Notes under the pieces: generated by a model
What the model was told of the DNA's origin: nothing
What the model saw: only the letters and a program-made list of their open reading frames with translations
Database searches by the model: none
In this document: positions 1-8,313 of the stretch, piece after piece
Numbering within the stretch: position 1 is the stretch's first letter
Layout: every line of letters starts with the position of its first letter
Translations under genes and position numbers: made by a program
Assembly: GCF_014699075.1 (NCBI RefSeq)
Contig: NZ_JACXAB010000019.1
Coordinates: 1 to 64,000 of the forward strand
DNA from: Microvirga sp.
GTDB taxonomy: Bacteria; Pseudomonadota; Alphaproteobacteria; Rhizobiales; Beijerinckiaceae
Reading direction: 5' to 3'
Length of the DNA: 64,000 nucleotides

Positions 1-559
1 CTCGCGGCGGCCTAACCCCGGCAGACGCACCACTTATCCAGCCGAAAACGCTGTTCAAACAAACCGAGCCACCTCAGTCAACAGTGATGAATGCCACTAT
101 TCGGTGTCCTTTGCTTAGATGGGTCGAGGAACGTGTCGGCGAGCGTCAGTGTTGCCGGAACTTCGTCCAGTGCCTGAGATGGCTGCCATTCGTCTTGTTT
201 TGCCGTTATCGTGGCCGCGTCGTTCGCAGCCGCTTCGGTGTCGGGCTGAGGAAGTACCGCTGCCGGGTAGGCAGACGATCCGTCCCACCTTTTCAAGGCG
301 GGGCTGGTCCGGCCTCGTGTGAAGTCATGAACATAAGGCTTTTTCCTCTGCAGTAACTGCCAGATTGCTCAAGATTAAATAGGCGTTTCCTCAAATTCGG
401 AATGGAGCAATTTTGTATTGTCGATGCAATTTCGATTTAACGCGTCGGTCGCCGCGCCTTAGGCTAATGCTGTTGAAGTACCCGACCTACCTCGAATGGG
501 CTGAGGCGTTGCCAAAAGAGACTCGGAACCTATTGTCAAGCTTGAGCATGAGCTCGGTT
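1..559. other. Intergenic stretch at the left edge
   Basis: No convincing gene covers this stretch. Both strands carry short open frames, of which only the minus-strand frame listed separately has a protein-like composition. The stretch around 360-470 is clearly more AT-rich than its surroundings and could hold a promoter, but no motif is strong enough to name. The left window edge may cut a gene lying further left. Confidence 0.4.
78..296 (-). CDS. Possible small acidic protein (72 aa), weak
   Basis: This is a minus-strand frame of 72 residues with a TTG start and no good ribosome binding site. It is rich in Asp, Glu, Ala and Pro and lacks the Arg/Ser bias usual for shadow frames in high-GC DNA. 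The frame stays open upstream of the TTG for about 27 more codons, with a basic stretch (QRKKP, TRGR), but that extension has no ATG, GTG or TTG. The gene may therefore have lost its start, or may not be real. No family recognised. Confidence 0.25.
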   Translation of the reverse strand: MKRWDGSSAYPAAVLPQPDTEAAANDAATITAKQDEWQPSQALDEVPATLTLADTFLDPSKQRTPNSGIHHC

Positions 560-886
560 TCACTTGATCATATCGAAAAGCTGCCCTGAGCATTGGGCGA
601 CGAGGATCAGAAGAAGGATCCCGATGAACCAGAGCCACGAGCCGCGTCGCTGAGGCTGAGCCTGCGGCTGTGGCGACGGCTCAGCATGATGGCTGATGAG
701 CGGCACGGGAGGAGAGGGCAGGCGCTCGATCAGTTCGGCCGATGCAGCTGGGATGCTGCCGGCCATTCCGATGAACCGAAAGCTTACCGGGATGCCACCC
801 ACAAAACCGACCTCCGCCGGCTGAATCGAGGCCTCGTGGCGAACCCACCAATATTCCTTGCGATCGTCCATGCTGCATCCGTCCAT
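560..886 (-). CDS. Small C-terminally anchored membrane protein (108 aa)
   Basis: The protein begins with a polar, Trp-containing segment (KEYWWVRHE). A Pro/Gln-rich linker follows at about residues 68-83, and then one hydrophobic segment near the C-terminus (about 85-102, LWFIGILLLILVAQ), which suggests a tail-anchored inner-membrane protein. A second Met at residue 6 (start at 871) is an equally possible start. It is transcribed divergently from galE. No family is recognised and no function is proposed. Composition and the clean membrane helix make a real gene likely. Confidence 0.6.
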   Translation of the reverse strand: MDGCSMDDRKEYWWVRHEASIQPAEVGFVGGIPVSFRFIGMAGSIPAASAELIERLPSPPVPLISHHAEPSPQPQAQPQRRGSWLWFIGILLLILVAQCSGQLFDMIK

Positions 887-991
887 GTCTGACAGGCTAT
901 TCTAACGTTTACCGGCGTCGGATTGACCTGGAAATCCAGCTGCAATAGAGCCACCATGACACAATGTAGATTGGCTCCTCCAGGAGATCTC

Positions 992-1984
992 ATGAACGTT
1001 CTCGTGACCGGCGGGGCCGGTTATATTGGCGGCCATATGGTGCTGGCCCTGCTCGACGCCGGGCACAGGCCTATCGTGTTCGACAACCTGTCGACCGGCT
1101 TCCGCTGGTCCATACCGGAGGGCGTGCCCCTCATCGTGGGCGATATCGGCGATTTCGAGCTGGTTCTGCGCACCCTGCAAACGTACGAGATCGATGCCAT
1201 CGCGCATTTTGCCGCCAAGCTGGTGGTGCCCGAATCCGTGGCCGATCCGCTCGGCTACTACCTCAATAACACCGTCAAAAGCCGCTCCCTCATGGCCGCC
1301 GCCGTGGCGGCCGGCATCAAGAAGTTCGTCTTCTCCTCCACGGCGGCCGTGTACGGCAATGCCTCCGACAAGCCGCTCGGAGAGGATGCGCCCCTGGCGC
1401 CCCTCTCTCCCTACGGAAGCTCGAAGCAGCTGACCGAGGTGATGCTGCGCGACGTCGCAGTAGCCCACGACATGCGCTACGTGATCCTGCGCTACTTCAA
1501 TGTGGCCGGCGCCGATCCCGCCCTGCGCCACGGCCAGTCGACGGCGAATGCCACGCATCTCATCAAGGTGGCGATCCAGACGGCGCTGGGCATGCGCTCC
1601 CACATGGAGGTTTTCGGGACCGACTACCCGACCCCAGACGGGACCTGCATCCGCGACTACATCCACGTGACCGATCTGATCGCAGCCCACATGCTCGCCC
1701 TGAACCATCTGGATCAGGGTGGCGAGAGCCTTGTGGTGAATTGCGGTTATGGGCATGGCTACTCCGTCTCCGAGGTCATCGAGACGGTCCGCAAGGTCTC
1801 CGGAAAGCCTGTGGAGGCGCGCTTTGCGCCCCGTCGGGCCGGCGATCCGGTGACGATCGTGGCGAACTCGGACCGCATTCGCTCCCGGCTGGGATGGCAG
1901 CCGCGCCACGACGACCTCGCCAGCATCGTGGATCACTCCCTGCGCTGGGAAAGCATGCTCCGGGAAAGGAACCTCAAGCTCTAG
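992..1984 (+). CDS. galE: UDP-glucose 4-epimerase
   Basis: This 330-residue cytoplasmic extended SDR enzyme interconverts UDP-glucose and UDP-galactose, supplying galactose for envelope polysaccharides. The N-terminus has the NAD-binding motif GGAGYIGGH. A Ser-rich SSTAAVYG stretch is followed by the catalytic YGSSK (Tyr-x3-Lys) near residue 145, and by the RYFNVAGAD and CIRDYIHVTDL blocks typical of GalE. The frame is open further upstream, but the ATG at 992 has an AGGAG six bases before it and starts directly at the Rossmann strand. Length is normal for the family. Close relatives may act on other UDP-sugars, so the exact substrate is inferred. Confidence 0.93.
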   Translation: MNVLVTGGAGYIGGHMVLALLDAGHRPIVFDNLSTGFRWSIPEGVPLIVGDIGDFELVLRTLQTYEIDAIAHFAAKLVVPESVADPLGYYLNNTVKSRSLMAAAVAAGIKKFVFSSTAAVYGNASDKPLGEDAPLAPLSPYGSSKQLTEVMLRDVAVAHDMRYVILRYFNVAGADPALRHGQSTANATHLIKVAIQTALGMRSHMEVFGTDYPTPDGTCIRDYIHVTDLIAAHMLALNHLDQGGESLVVNCGYGHGYSVSEVIETVRKVSGKPVEARFAPRRAGDPVTIVANSDRIRSRLGWQPRHDDLASIVDHSLRWESMLRERNLKL

Positions 1985-2091
1985 AGACCCGCAAAACCCC
2001 TGGCCGCGCTAAGAACAGGTTAAGAACCTTTCCGTCAAATGCTGTCCCAGCACAGGCCGATTCCCGGCCGGCAAAGGCGAAAGGGCAGGCC

Positions 2092-2631
2092 ATGGACAGG
2101 GGTACGAGCATCAACGGAGTTCTGCTGCTGAACCGCCTTCTGCTGGCGGGCTGCTTCCTGCCGGGCGCCATCGGGCGGGCCATGAACATCTCCGGCTTTG
2201 CCGCGACCCTGACCATGAAGGGCATGCCCTATGGGGATGTGGTGGCGACCGTGGTTGTGGTTGCGGAAGTCTTCGGGCCTCTGGCCCTCGCTCTGGGCCT
2301 AGCACCGCGACTGAGCGCCTCCGTCCTGATCGCCGCCTTTGTGGTGACGACCGGAACCTTACACCGCTTCTGGGATTACGGTGGCCTGACGCGGCAGGCC
2401 GAGCAGGCTGTGTTCCTGTCCCATCTCGGAGTTCTCGCCGGACTTCTCTTCTACACCCTTACAGGTCCCGGCGCCTGGAGCTGGCAGGCCTTGTGGAGGG
2501 GCATCGGCAGCCCATCGAAGCCAGCCGCCAAGGCCAAGAAGCGGCAGCCCTCCCGCCCACGCGCGCCCAAGCCGCGTCCGGCGCCTGTTCGTCAGGCTAT
2601 CGATGACGATGAGTTGGCGGATGCGGCCTGA
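2092..2631 (+). CDS. DoxX-like membrane protein
   Basis: This is a 179-residue inner-membrane protein with four predicted hydrophobic segments at about residues 9-27, 45-66, 71-88 and 106-125. It contains the DoxX hallmark region (LHRFWDYGGL before the last helix). DoxX-family proteins are linked to thiosulfate or quinone redox chemistry and oxidative stress, but their role in most bacteria is unclear. The C-terminal 40 residues are an added basic, Pro/Lys/Arg-rich tail ending in an acidic DDDELADAA. The ATG at 2092 is chosen because it directly precedes the first helix. An in-frame extension into galE carries no sensible protein sequence. Confidence 0.75.
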   Translation: MDRGTSINGVLLLNRLLLAGCFLPGAIGRAMNISGFAATLTMKGMPYGDVVATVVVVAEVFGPLALALGLAPRLSASVLIAAFVVTTGTLHRFWDYGGLTRQAEQAVFLSHLGVLAGLLFYTLTGPGAWSWQALWRGIGSPSKPAAKAKKRQPSRPRAPKPRPAPVRQAIDDDELADAA

Positions 2632-2765
2632 CGCGCCCTGGACACGAATCGCTTCCAACGCCAAGGTTCCTGCCTTCATTCAGCCTCTTATCCAAGCCAT
2701 AAATCCTTGATGAGCCGTGCTTTTGCGCACCGGCCGTCGTGCTTTTTCAGGTTAGCAGTGGCGTC

Positions 2766-3848
2766 ATGCTCCATTCGTCCCCGCGTTGCATTCTCGGTCT
2801 TGCTCTTGCCCTGGCGTGCGTGTCCCCGGCCGCTGCTCAGCAGCCCTCCGATCCATTGACCCGGTTCCTGGACGGCGTTTTCAAGAAGCCGACCCCTCCG
2901 GCGAGCGCTCCTCAGGCTGCTCCTCAAGCCGAACCGGCTGCACCCGCAGCACGGCCGAGCCAGCAGGCTCAGCCCAGCCCGCAGCCGAGGGCGGCCGCTC
3001 CCAAGCCGCCGGCCCCTGCACCGCAAAAGGCTGCTCAGCCGAAGCCGCAGCCCACTCCTCAGACGGCCGCGAAACCGCAGCCGAAGCCCCAGGCTCCTGC
3101 CGCAATTTCCGAAAAGCCGGTCTCCCAGTCGCCCGCACCCGAGCCCCAGAAGCCGGCGCCTCCACCGCCTGCCCAGACGGCCGAACCCCCCAAGCCCGTT
3201 GAGGCACCGCCTCCGGCCAAGGTTGCCGAGCCACCCAAGCCCGCGCGATCGACCCCGGTCCAGGCCGTTCCCGCTGCGACGGCTGTGGCAGCACCCGCTT
3301 CGGCCCCAACGCCGACCTCACCGCCCGGACCGAAGTCCCCCGAGGAGGCCCTTGATCGGGTGAACGCCTATTTCAACAGCATCGACCAGTTGTCGGCCTA
3401 TTTCGTGCAGAAGAACCCGAACGGTCAGCAGGCCGAGGGCAATCTCTCCATGCGCCGCCCCGGCCAGTTCCACTTCGCCTATGCGCCGCCGAGCACCCTC
3501 GAGGTGGTCTCCGACGGGAAGAACGTGGCGATCCGCGACAAGAAGCTCGGCACCAACGATGTCTATCCCGTCGCCCAGACGCCCCTGAAGTTCCTCGTGC
3601 AGGACAATATCGACCTGTCCCGTGACACCAAGGTGCGTGACGTGCAGGTTGGCCGCGATGGGGTTGTGACTGTTCGTTTCGACGACAGCGCGACGCTGGG
3701 CGGCACATCCAAGATTACGCTCCGCTTCGACACCCGGGCCAATGCGCTCAAGGCGTGGACCATCATCGATGCCCAGGGCTACGAGACCACCGTGACCCTG
3801 TCTGGCCTCAACGCAACCTATCGCCGGGATGCCCGGGCCGGTCAGTAA
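2766..3848 (+). CDS. LolA-like outer-membrane lipoprotein carrier with long Pro/Ala linker
   Basis: The protein has 360 residues with a signal peptide (cleavage after SPAAA, about residue 25). About 155 residues of Pro/Ala/Gln/Lys-rich low-complexity linker follow. A C-terminal LolA-type domain begins near residue 190 ([19 protein letters not shown]) and contains the family's [10 protein letters not shown] and [13 protein letters not shown] strands. LolA carries lipoproteins from LolCDE across the periplasm to the outer membrane. The linker is much longer than in E. coli LolA (about 200 residues in total), and could tether the domain or cross the peptidoglycan; that is inference. It lies just upstream of purC. 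Confidence 0.8.
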   Translation: MLHSSPRCILGLALALACVSPAAAQQPSDPLTRFLDGVFKKPTPPASAPQAAPQAEPAAPAARPSQQAQPSPQPRAAAPKPPAPAPQKAAQPKPQPTPQTAAKPQPKPQAPAAISEKPVSQSPAPEPQKPAPPPPAQTAEPPKPVEAPPPAKVAEPPKPARSTPVQAVPAATAVAAPASAPTPTSPPGPKSPEEALDRVNAYFNSIDQLSAYFVQKNPNGQQAEGNLSMRRPGQFHFAYAPPSTLEVVSDGKNVAIRDKKLGTNDVYPVAQTPLKFLVQDNIDLSRDTKVRDVQVGRDGVVTVRFDDSATLGGTSKITLRFDTRANALKAWTIIDAQGYETTVTLSGLNATYRRDARAGQ

Positions 3849-3970
3849 ACCCGTTCTGGTGGACAGGGCAGGTTTTTGGACCTTGGGGTCTAGCATGGGC
3901 GCGATTTCCGGCTAGAACTCCGCCTGCCGCCACCGCAGTGCGGCGCGTGGAAAATCCTTGGCAGGTGAGC

Positions 3971-4951
3971 ATGGTCGATAAAGCAGCCCTTGGAGCCTAT
4001 GCCGGTTACGTCCTTGAGGACGCCACCATCCCGGAGCTGCCGAACCACTACCGCGGCAAGGTGCGCGACAACTACGACCTGCCGGACGGGCGCCGCATCA
4101 TCATCGCGTCCGACCGCTTGAGCGCCTTCGACCGCAACCTCGCGGCCATTCCCCTGAAAGGTCAGGTGCTGACCCAGACGGCGAAGTTCTGGTTCGAAGC
4201 AACCGCTGATATCTGCCCCAACCACGTGATCGAATATCCGGACCCGAACGTGCTGATCGGGCAAAGGCTCACCATCCTGCCTGTCGAGATCGTCGTGCGC
4301 GACTATCTCGCCGGCACCACAGGCACCTCGATCCTCTCGCTCTACAAGAAGGGCGAGCGCGCGATGTACGGCATTCGTCTGCCCGATGGCATGCGCGACA
4401 ACGAGAAGCTGCCGCAGACCATTATCACGCCGACGAGCAAGGCTTTCCACGGCGGCCACGATGAACCTCTCACGCCCGCTGAGATCGTCGAACAGAACCT
4501 GCTGACTCGGGAGCAGTGGCAGACGGTCTCCGACTATGCGCTCGCGCTCTTCGCGAAGGGCCGGGAAATGGCCCGCGAACGCGGCCTCATCCTCGTCGAT
4601 ACCAAATACGAGTTCGGCATCGACGAGAACGGAACCATCATGATCGCCGACGAGATCCACACGCCGGACTCGAGCCGCTACTGGTTCCTGGAGAGCTACC
4701 AGCAGCGTTTCGAGGCGGGCGAGCGCCCGGAGAGCTTCGACAAGGATTTCGTCCGGAACTGGGTGGTGGCGCGCTGCGATCCCTACAAGGACGATGTTCC
4801 GGAGATCCCGCAGGACGTGGTTCTGGAGACCTCGCGGGTCTACATCGATGCCCTCGAGCGGATCACAGGCCAGAGCTTCGCCCTGCCGGATCCGGATATG
4901 CCGGTGCTGGAGCGCGTGCGAGGGAATTTGAAGTCATATTTAGAGTCGTGA
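3971..4951 (+). CDS. purC: Phosphoribosylaminoimidazole-succinocarboxamide synthase, long form
   Basis: This ATP-dependent enzyme of purine synthesis joins CAIR and aspartate to give SAICAR. Hallmarks are GKVRDNYDL near the N-terminus, SDRLSAFDR, the central [11 protein letters not shown] segment, and LVDTKYEFG followed by [14 protein letters not shown]. At 326 residues it is clearly longer than the usual bacterial PurC (about 240-255) and resembles the longer ADE1-type enzyme. The ATG at 3971 follows a GGCAGGTGAG stretch. The longer in-frame extension overlaps the preceding gene and lacks family character. It stands alone here, away from other pur genes, so it may be a second SAICAR synthase. 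Confidence 0.92.
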   Translation: MVDKAALGAYAGYVLEDATIPELPNHYRGKVRDNYDLPDGRRIIIASDRLSAFDRNLAAIPLKGQVLTQTAKFWFEATADICPNHVIEYPDPNVLIGQRLTILPVEIVVRDYLAGTTGTSILSLYKKGERAMYGIRLPDGMRDNEKLPQTIITPTSKAFHGGHDEPLTPAEIVEQNLLTREQWQTVSDYALALFAKGREMARERGLILVDTKYEFGIDENGTIMIADEIHTPDSSRYWFLESYQQRFEAGERPESFDKDFVRNWVVARCDPYKDDVPEIPQDVVLETSRVYIDALERITGQSFALPDPDMPVLERVRGNLKSYLES

Positions 4952-4970
4952 CTTAGCTTCAAAGTATGGT

Positions 4971-5067
4971 GTCATCCCCGGCGAGCGGAGCGAGGGAAGG
5001 GGATCCACCCACGCACGTGGCGCTATGGATTCCCTTCCCCTCCGCTGCGCTCCGGCCGGGAATGACA
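4971..5067. repeat. Palindromic intergenic repeat, GTCATCCCCGG/GGGAATGACA type
   Basis: This imperfect inverted repeat begins GTCATCCCCGGCGAGCGGAG and ends CCGGCCGGGAATGACA, with AAGGGGATCC and GGATTCCCTT as inner arms. It lies between purC and tyrS, and related elements occur elsewhere in the window. It could fold into a long hairpin in the purC transcript and act as a terminator or RNA stabiliser. That role is inferred. Confidence 0.75.
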
Positions 5068-5123
5068 ACCGTTATTTCTGAAGCCAGTTGACGATTTTGC
5101 CTCGTGCTCATAAGAATGCTCCC

Positions 5124-5174
5124 ATGATCACCGGTCGCACCACCTTCACGAACTATTTTACGCCGTCCCCATAG
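5124..5174 (+). promoter_or_regulatory. Possible 16-codon leader peptide upstream of tyrS
   Basis: A short frame, MITGRTTFTNYFTPSP, ends at a TAG just before a GC-rich hairpin. It contains one Tyr and two Phe. No strong ribosome binding site is visible (only AAGAATG a little upstream). The order short ORF, hairpin, terminator-like hairpin, tRNA synthetase gene suggests translation-coupled attenuation, but one tyrosine codon is weak evidence. Confidence 0.25.
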
Positions 5175-5205
5175 GGCGGCTCCGTTCGGTTGCGACCAAA
5201 CGTTC

Positions 5206-5237
5206 GATGCCGCCGCTCTCCGGCGGCATCTTCATTT
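5206..5237 (+). terminator. Terminator-like hairpin in the tyrS leader
   Basis: A perfect 10-bp stem, GATGCCGCCG with CGGCGGCATC, closes a CTCTC loop and is followed by TTCATTT. It lies about 50 bases upstream of tyrS and on the same strand. It may end upstream transcription or act as an attenuator for tyrS. Confidence 0.55.
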
Positions 5238-5287
5238 GGTGATCAGGTCTCCGGGCAGCGGCTCCCGCTAAACCCTGAGAGACAGAC

Positions 5288-6541
5288 ATGAGCACCGCGA
5301 AATCCGAATTCCTGAAGACGCTCACCGAGCGCGGCTTCATCCACCAATGCACCGATCTGGCCGCTCTCGACGAGCGGCTCTCGGCCGGGCCGGTTGCGGC
5401 CTATATCGGCTTCGACGCAACCGCCGACAGCCTCCATGTCGGCAGCCTCGTGCAGATCATGACCCTGCGCTGGCTGCAGAAGTGCGGCCACAAGCCGGTG
5501 GTGCTCATCGGCGGCGGCACCTCGCAGATCGGCGATCCGAGCTTTCGCGATGCGAGCCGGCCGCTGCTCGACGGGGAGCAGATCGCCCGGAACGCCGCGG
5601 GCCTCAAGCAGGTCTTCTCCCGGTACCTGACCTTCGGCGACGGGCCGACCGATGCGGTGATGGTGGACAATGCCGACTGGCTCGACCCGCTGCGCTACCT
5701 GCCGTTTCTGCGCGATTTCGGCACGCATTTCACGATCAACCGGATGCTGAGCTTCGACAGTGTACGCCAGCGGCTGGAGCGCGAGCAGCCGCTCACGCTG
5801 CTCGAGTTCAACTACATGGTTCTGCAAGCTTTCGACTTCCTGGAGCTGTCACGCCATCATGCTTGCGTGCTGCAGATGGGGGGCTCGGACCAGTGGGGCA
5901 ACATCGTCAACGGGATCGAACTCGCCCGCCGCATCGACCAGCGCCAGCTCTTCGGCCTGACGACGCCGCTGCTCACCACATCGGCAGGGGCCAAGATGGG
6001 CAAGACGGCGAGCGGCGCCGTTTGGCTCAATTCGGAGAAGCTCAGCCCCTACGCGTTCTGGCAGTTCTGGCGCAACGTCGAGGACGACGATGTCGCCCGC
6101 TTCCTGCGTCTCTTCACCGAGCTGCCGCTCGATGAGGTGCAGCGGCTCGGCCAGCTCAAAGGTGCCGAGATCAACGAGGCGAAGCATGTCCTCGCCATGG
6201 AAGCGACGAAGCTTGCTCATGGCGAGGATGCGGCGCGAGATGCGGTGGAGACGGCTCGAAGAACCTTCGAGTCAGGGGAGCATGCCGCCGGGCTCCCATA
6301 CATTGATCTGCCGCGGGCCGAACTCGACTCTGGGGTGACCGTCGCGCAGCTTCTCGTTCAGGCAGGGCTGTCCGCTTCCAAGAGCGAAGCCCGTCGTCTC
6401 GTGCTCAACAACGGGGCCAGGCTCAACGGGGCTCTCGTGCAGGATGCGGATTCCCATGTCACCGCAGCCGATCTCACAGGGGGAGCCCTGAAGCTGACGG
6501 CCGGCAAGAAGCGGCATGTTCTGGTGCACGTGAGCGATTGA
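5288..6541 (+). CDS. tyrS: Tyrosyl-tRNA synthetase
   Basis: This cytoplasmic class I synthetase charges tRNA-Tyr. In its 417 residues the HIGH-like motif appears as HVGS (SLHVGSLVQ), the tyrosine pocket as [11 protein letters not shown] and GGSDQWGNI, and the KMSKS loop as the variant [10 protein letters not shown]-terminal S4-like RNA-binding domain starts around residue 350 ([18 protein letters not shown]). The length matches the TyrRS family. Three features lie upstream: a short open frame, a strong hairpin and an intergenic repeat. It is convergent with the EAL gene and shares a hairpin with it. Confidence 0.95.
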   Translation: MSTAKSEFLKTLTERGFIHQCTDLAALDERLSAGPVAAYIGFDATADSLHVGSLVQIMTLRWLQKCGHKPVVLIGGGTSQIGDPSFRDASRPLLDGEQIARNAAGLKQVFSRYLTFGDGPTDAVMVDNADWLDPLRYLPFLRDFGTHFTINRMLSFDSVRQRLEREQPLTLLEFNYMVLQAFDFLELSRHHACVLQMGGSDQWGNIVNGIELARRIDQRQLFGLTTPLLTTSAGAKMGKTASGAVWLNSEKLSPYAFWQFWRNVEDDDVARFLRLFTELPLDEVQRLGQLKGAEINEAKHVLAMEATKLAHGEDAARDAVETARRTFESGEHAAGLPYIDLPRAELDSGVTVAQLLVQAGLSASKSEARRLVLNNGARLNGALVQDADSHVTAADLTGGALKLTAGKKRHVLVHVSD

Positions 6542-6555
6542 TCGGCTTCAACAAA

Positions 6556-6584
6556 AATGGCGGCCCAAGGATTGGGCCGCCATT
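6556..6584 (-). terminator. Hairpin terminator between tyrS and the EAL gene
   Basis: A perfect 12-bp stem (AATGGCGGCCCA with TGGGCCGCCATT) closes a short loop. Read on the minus strand the stem runs directly into TTTTTGTTG, so it fits best as the terminator of the EAL gene. It could also stop tyrS transcription from the other side. Confidence 0.8.
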
Positions 6585-6628
6585 CAATCACACGAGCCGA
6601 ACCGACACAGATCGTGGCCTGCAGATCG

Positions 6629-7420
6629 TCAGGCGTTGAATGAAACTGTCGGCAGGCTTTCGACAGCCGGACGGGCGAACAGAAAGCCCTGGAACAGATT
6701 GATGCCGGCGCTTCTCAAGGTCGCAAGCTCCGCCTCGGTCTCGATGCCTTCGGCGATGATCGTGATGTCGAGGGAGCGGGCGATCACCAGGATGCCGGCG
6801 ACGATGGCCTGACGGGCCGCGGAATCCGTGATCCCGCGGATCAGTTCCATGTCGATCTTGATGAGGTCGGTTTGGAAGTTTGCGAGAAGGTTCAGGCCCG
6901 CGTGGCCGGCGCCGAAATCATCGATGGCCGTGATGAAGCCGAGACGTCTGTATTCCGCGATGATCCTGGCGACGTGCTTCGTATCCGCCATGCGCTCGTT
7001 CTCGGTGAACTCGAACATGATGCGCTTCATGTCGAAACCGACGCGGCGTGCGGTTTCGAGGGATGTCCTGATGCAGGCGGCCGGTTCGTAGACGGCGTTG
7101 GGCATGAAGTTGATGGAGAGCTTTGTGTCATCCGTTGACGGAAAGAGGCGTCCTGCCAGCTCTATGGCCTTCACCCGGCAGGCCTGATCGAACTTGTACT
7201 GTTGCTCCTCATCGACTTGGCTCAGGATCGCGCCTGCGGATTCTCCGCCGGTGCCGCGCACGAGCGCCTCATAGCCCCAAACGGTGCCTCGCGCGACATC
7301 GACGATCGGGTGGAAGGCCATTGTGAAATCGAAGGGGAGCGGCTCTGCGCTCCGGCATCCCTGACATCCTGACGTCGTCTCTCTCACAGGCGCTTCCGTG
7401 CGGTTATTGATGAATTGCAC
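6629..7420 (-). CDS. EAL-domain cyclic-di-GMP phosphodiesterase
   Basis: The 263-residue protein is almost wholly one EAL domain, which hydrolyses cyclic di-GMP to pGpG and so favours motility over biofilm. The catalytic set looks intact: YEALVRG (the EAL motif), an Asn in SINFMPN, the FEFTENE glutamates, DDFGAGHAGL, the Lys in LIKIDMELI, EGIET and a closing GFLFARP. There is no transmembrane segment, GGDEF or sensor domain. A short N-terminal CQGC pair could bind a metal or form a redox switch, but this is speculative. It is monocistronic with its own terminator. Confidence 0.88.
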   Translation of the reverse strand: MQFINNRTEAPVRETTSGCQGCRSAEPLPFDFTMAFHPIVDVARGTVWGYEALVRGTGGESAGAILSQVDEEQQYKFDQACRVKAIELAGRLFPSTDDTKLSINFMPNAVYEPAACIRTSLETARRVGFDMKRIMFEFTENERMADTKHVARIIAEYRRLGFITAIDDFGAGHAGLNLLANFQTDLIKIDMELIRGITDSAARQAIVAGILVIARSLDITIIAEGIETEAELATLRSAGINLFQGFLFARPAVESLPTVSFNA

Positions 7421-7533
7421 AAGCTATTATGGGCAATATTCCTTGAAATTGCCCTAACGTCACATCAAAGCGAGCCGCGATGCCCTGCGGCGGATCATCG
7501 CCGCCTTGCAGTGATCTGAAAGCCACCCCCGCG

Positions 7534-7917
7534 TCAGGCAGCTCGGCTTGAGGAGCGCTCATCCTCGGCCTTGTGCCTGTTCCAGGGCCAGCGCCCTTCG
7601 ATCTCGACCTCAAGGGAGAAACTCAGGAAGGTCCGGATCAGCACGATGCCGCCCAGGATGAGAAGGCTCTGGAGCGTCGGCTCGATGGCCACCGTGCTGA
7701 TGATGTCGGCCGCCACGAGAAACTCGAGGCCGAGCAGGATGGCCCGCCCCAGGTTGGAGCGGTAGAGGCTGAAGGCCTCCGATCCGGAGCGGCCTCGCAG
7801 CACCTGCCATACGACGGCGATGCTGGCGCCGAGAAGCCCGAGGACAATGATGGCGATCCCACCGACCTCGATGGCGCGCGTCATCAGCTTCAGCGCCGAG
7901 GGAAACCATTCGTCCAT
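7534..7917 (-). CDS. DUF1622-type membrane protein
   Basis: This 127-residue inner-membrane protein has three hydrophobic segments (about residues 13-38, 59-75 and 80-97). It carries the family pattern of a conserved arginine-flanked loop (LRGRSGSEAFSLYRSNLGRAILLGLEFLVAADI) between helices 1 and 2. The C-terminus is charged and cytoplasmic (WNRHKAEDERSS). The DUF1622 family has no known function. It lies upstream of no obvious partner; the next minus-strand gene is an unrelated small membrane protein. Confidence 0.75.
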   Translation of the reverse strand: MDEWFPSALKLMTRAIEVGGIAIIVLGLLGASIAVVWQVLRGRSGSEAFSLYRSNLGRAILLGLEFLVAADIISTVAIEPTLQSLLILGGIVLIRTFLSFSLEVEIEGRWPWNRHKAEDERSSSRAA

Positions 7918-7992
7918 GGGGGCTCCTGTGCCTTGTGTCCTAGAGAGTCATAGGACAGCCCGCGGAAGCCTCCAGGGGGGCGGGCTCAGGTC

Positions 7993-8196
7993 TCAGGTGA
8001 AACCGGCCTTGCTCGGAAGGCCCATGCGCTTGAACATCATCACCACGGGGCACAAGCCCGTGAAGGATACCTGCACGAGATGGGCGCCGAGAATGCCCGT
8101 GAGCCAAAGCCAATTGATGTTCATATAGACGGCGAGCAGGACGCTCAGAATGATGAGCCCGCCGACGGTCAGAAGGATCGCGCGTTCCACTGTCAT
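7993..8196 (-). CDS. Small two-helix membrane protein, DUF2892-like
   Basis: The 67-residue protein (MTVERAILLTVGG...) has two hydrophobic helices. The sequence between them and into the second helix (NINWLWLTGILGAHLVQVSFTGLCPV) matches the DUF2892/YgaP-type inner-membrane family, including the GLCP motif. The second ATG, at 8196, is chosen because GGAGG lies seven bases upstream. The first ATG at 8202 is only one base from GGAGG. Homologous domains often sit beside rhodanese domains, but none is adjacent here. Confidence 0.75.
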   Translation of the reverse strand: MTVERAILLTVGGLIILSVLLAVYMNINWLWLTGILGAHLVQVSFTGLCPVVMMFKRMGLPSKAGFT

Positions 8197-8252
8197 GACC
8201 ATGCCTCCAGCAGAGACAGGGCGATCCTACACTCTAGGCGGTGCAGGTCACG

Positions 8253-8283
8253 AAAGAAAAAGGGCTAGCCAGCGGCCAGCCCT
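8253..8283 (-). terminator. Terminator of the L,D-transpeptidase gene
   Basis: Read on the minus strand, AGGGCTGGCC pairs with GGCTAGCCCT (one G-U pair) around a GCT loop and runs into TTTTTCTTT. It lies about 30 bases past the stop codon at 8314. Confidence 0.8.
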
Positions 8284-8313
8284 CTATCCCTGTCTGGAAT
8301 GGTACAGGTGCCG

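Noticed and set aside
902..1936. Long open frame antisense to galE
   Set aside because: His/Gly/Arg-rich composition of a shadow frame in high-GC DNA; galE on the other strand has all catalytic motifs.
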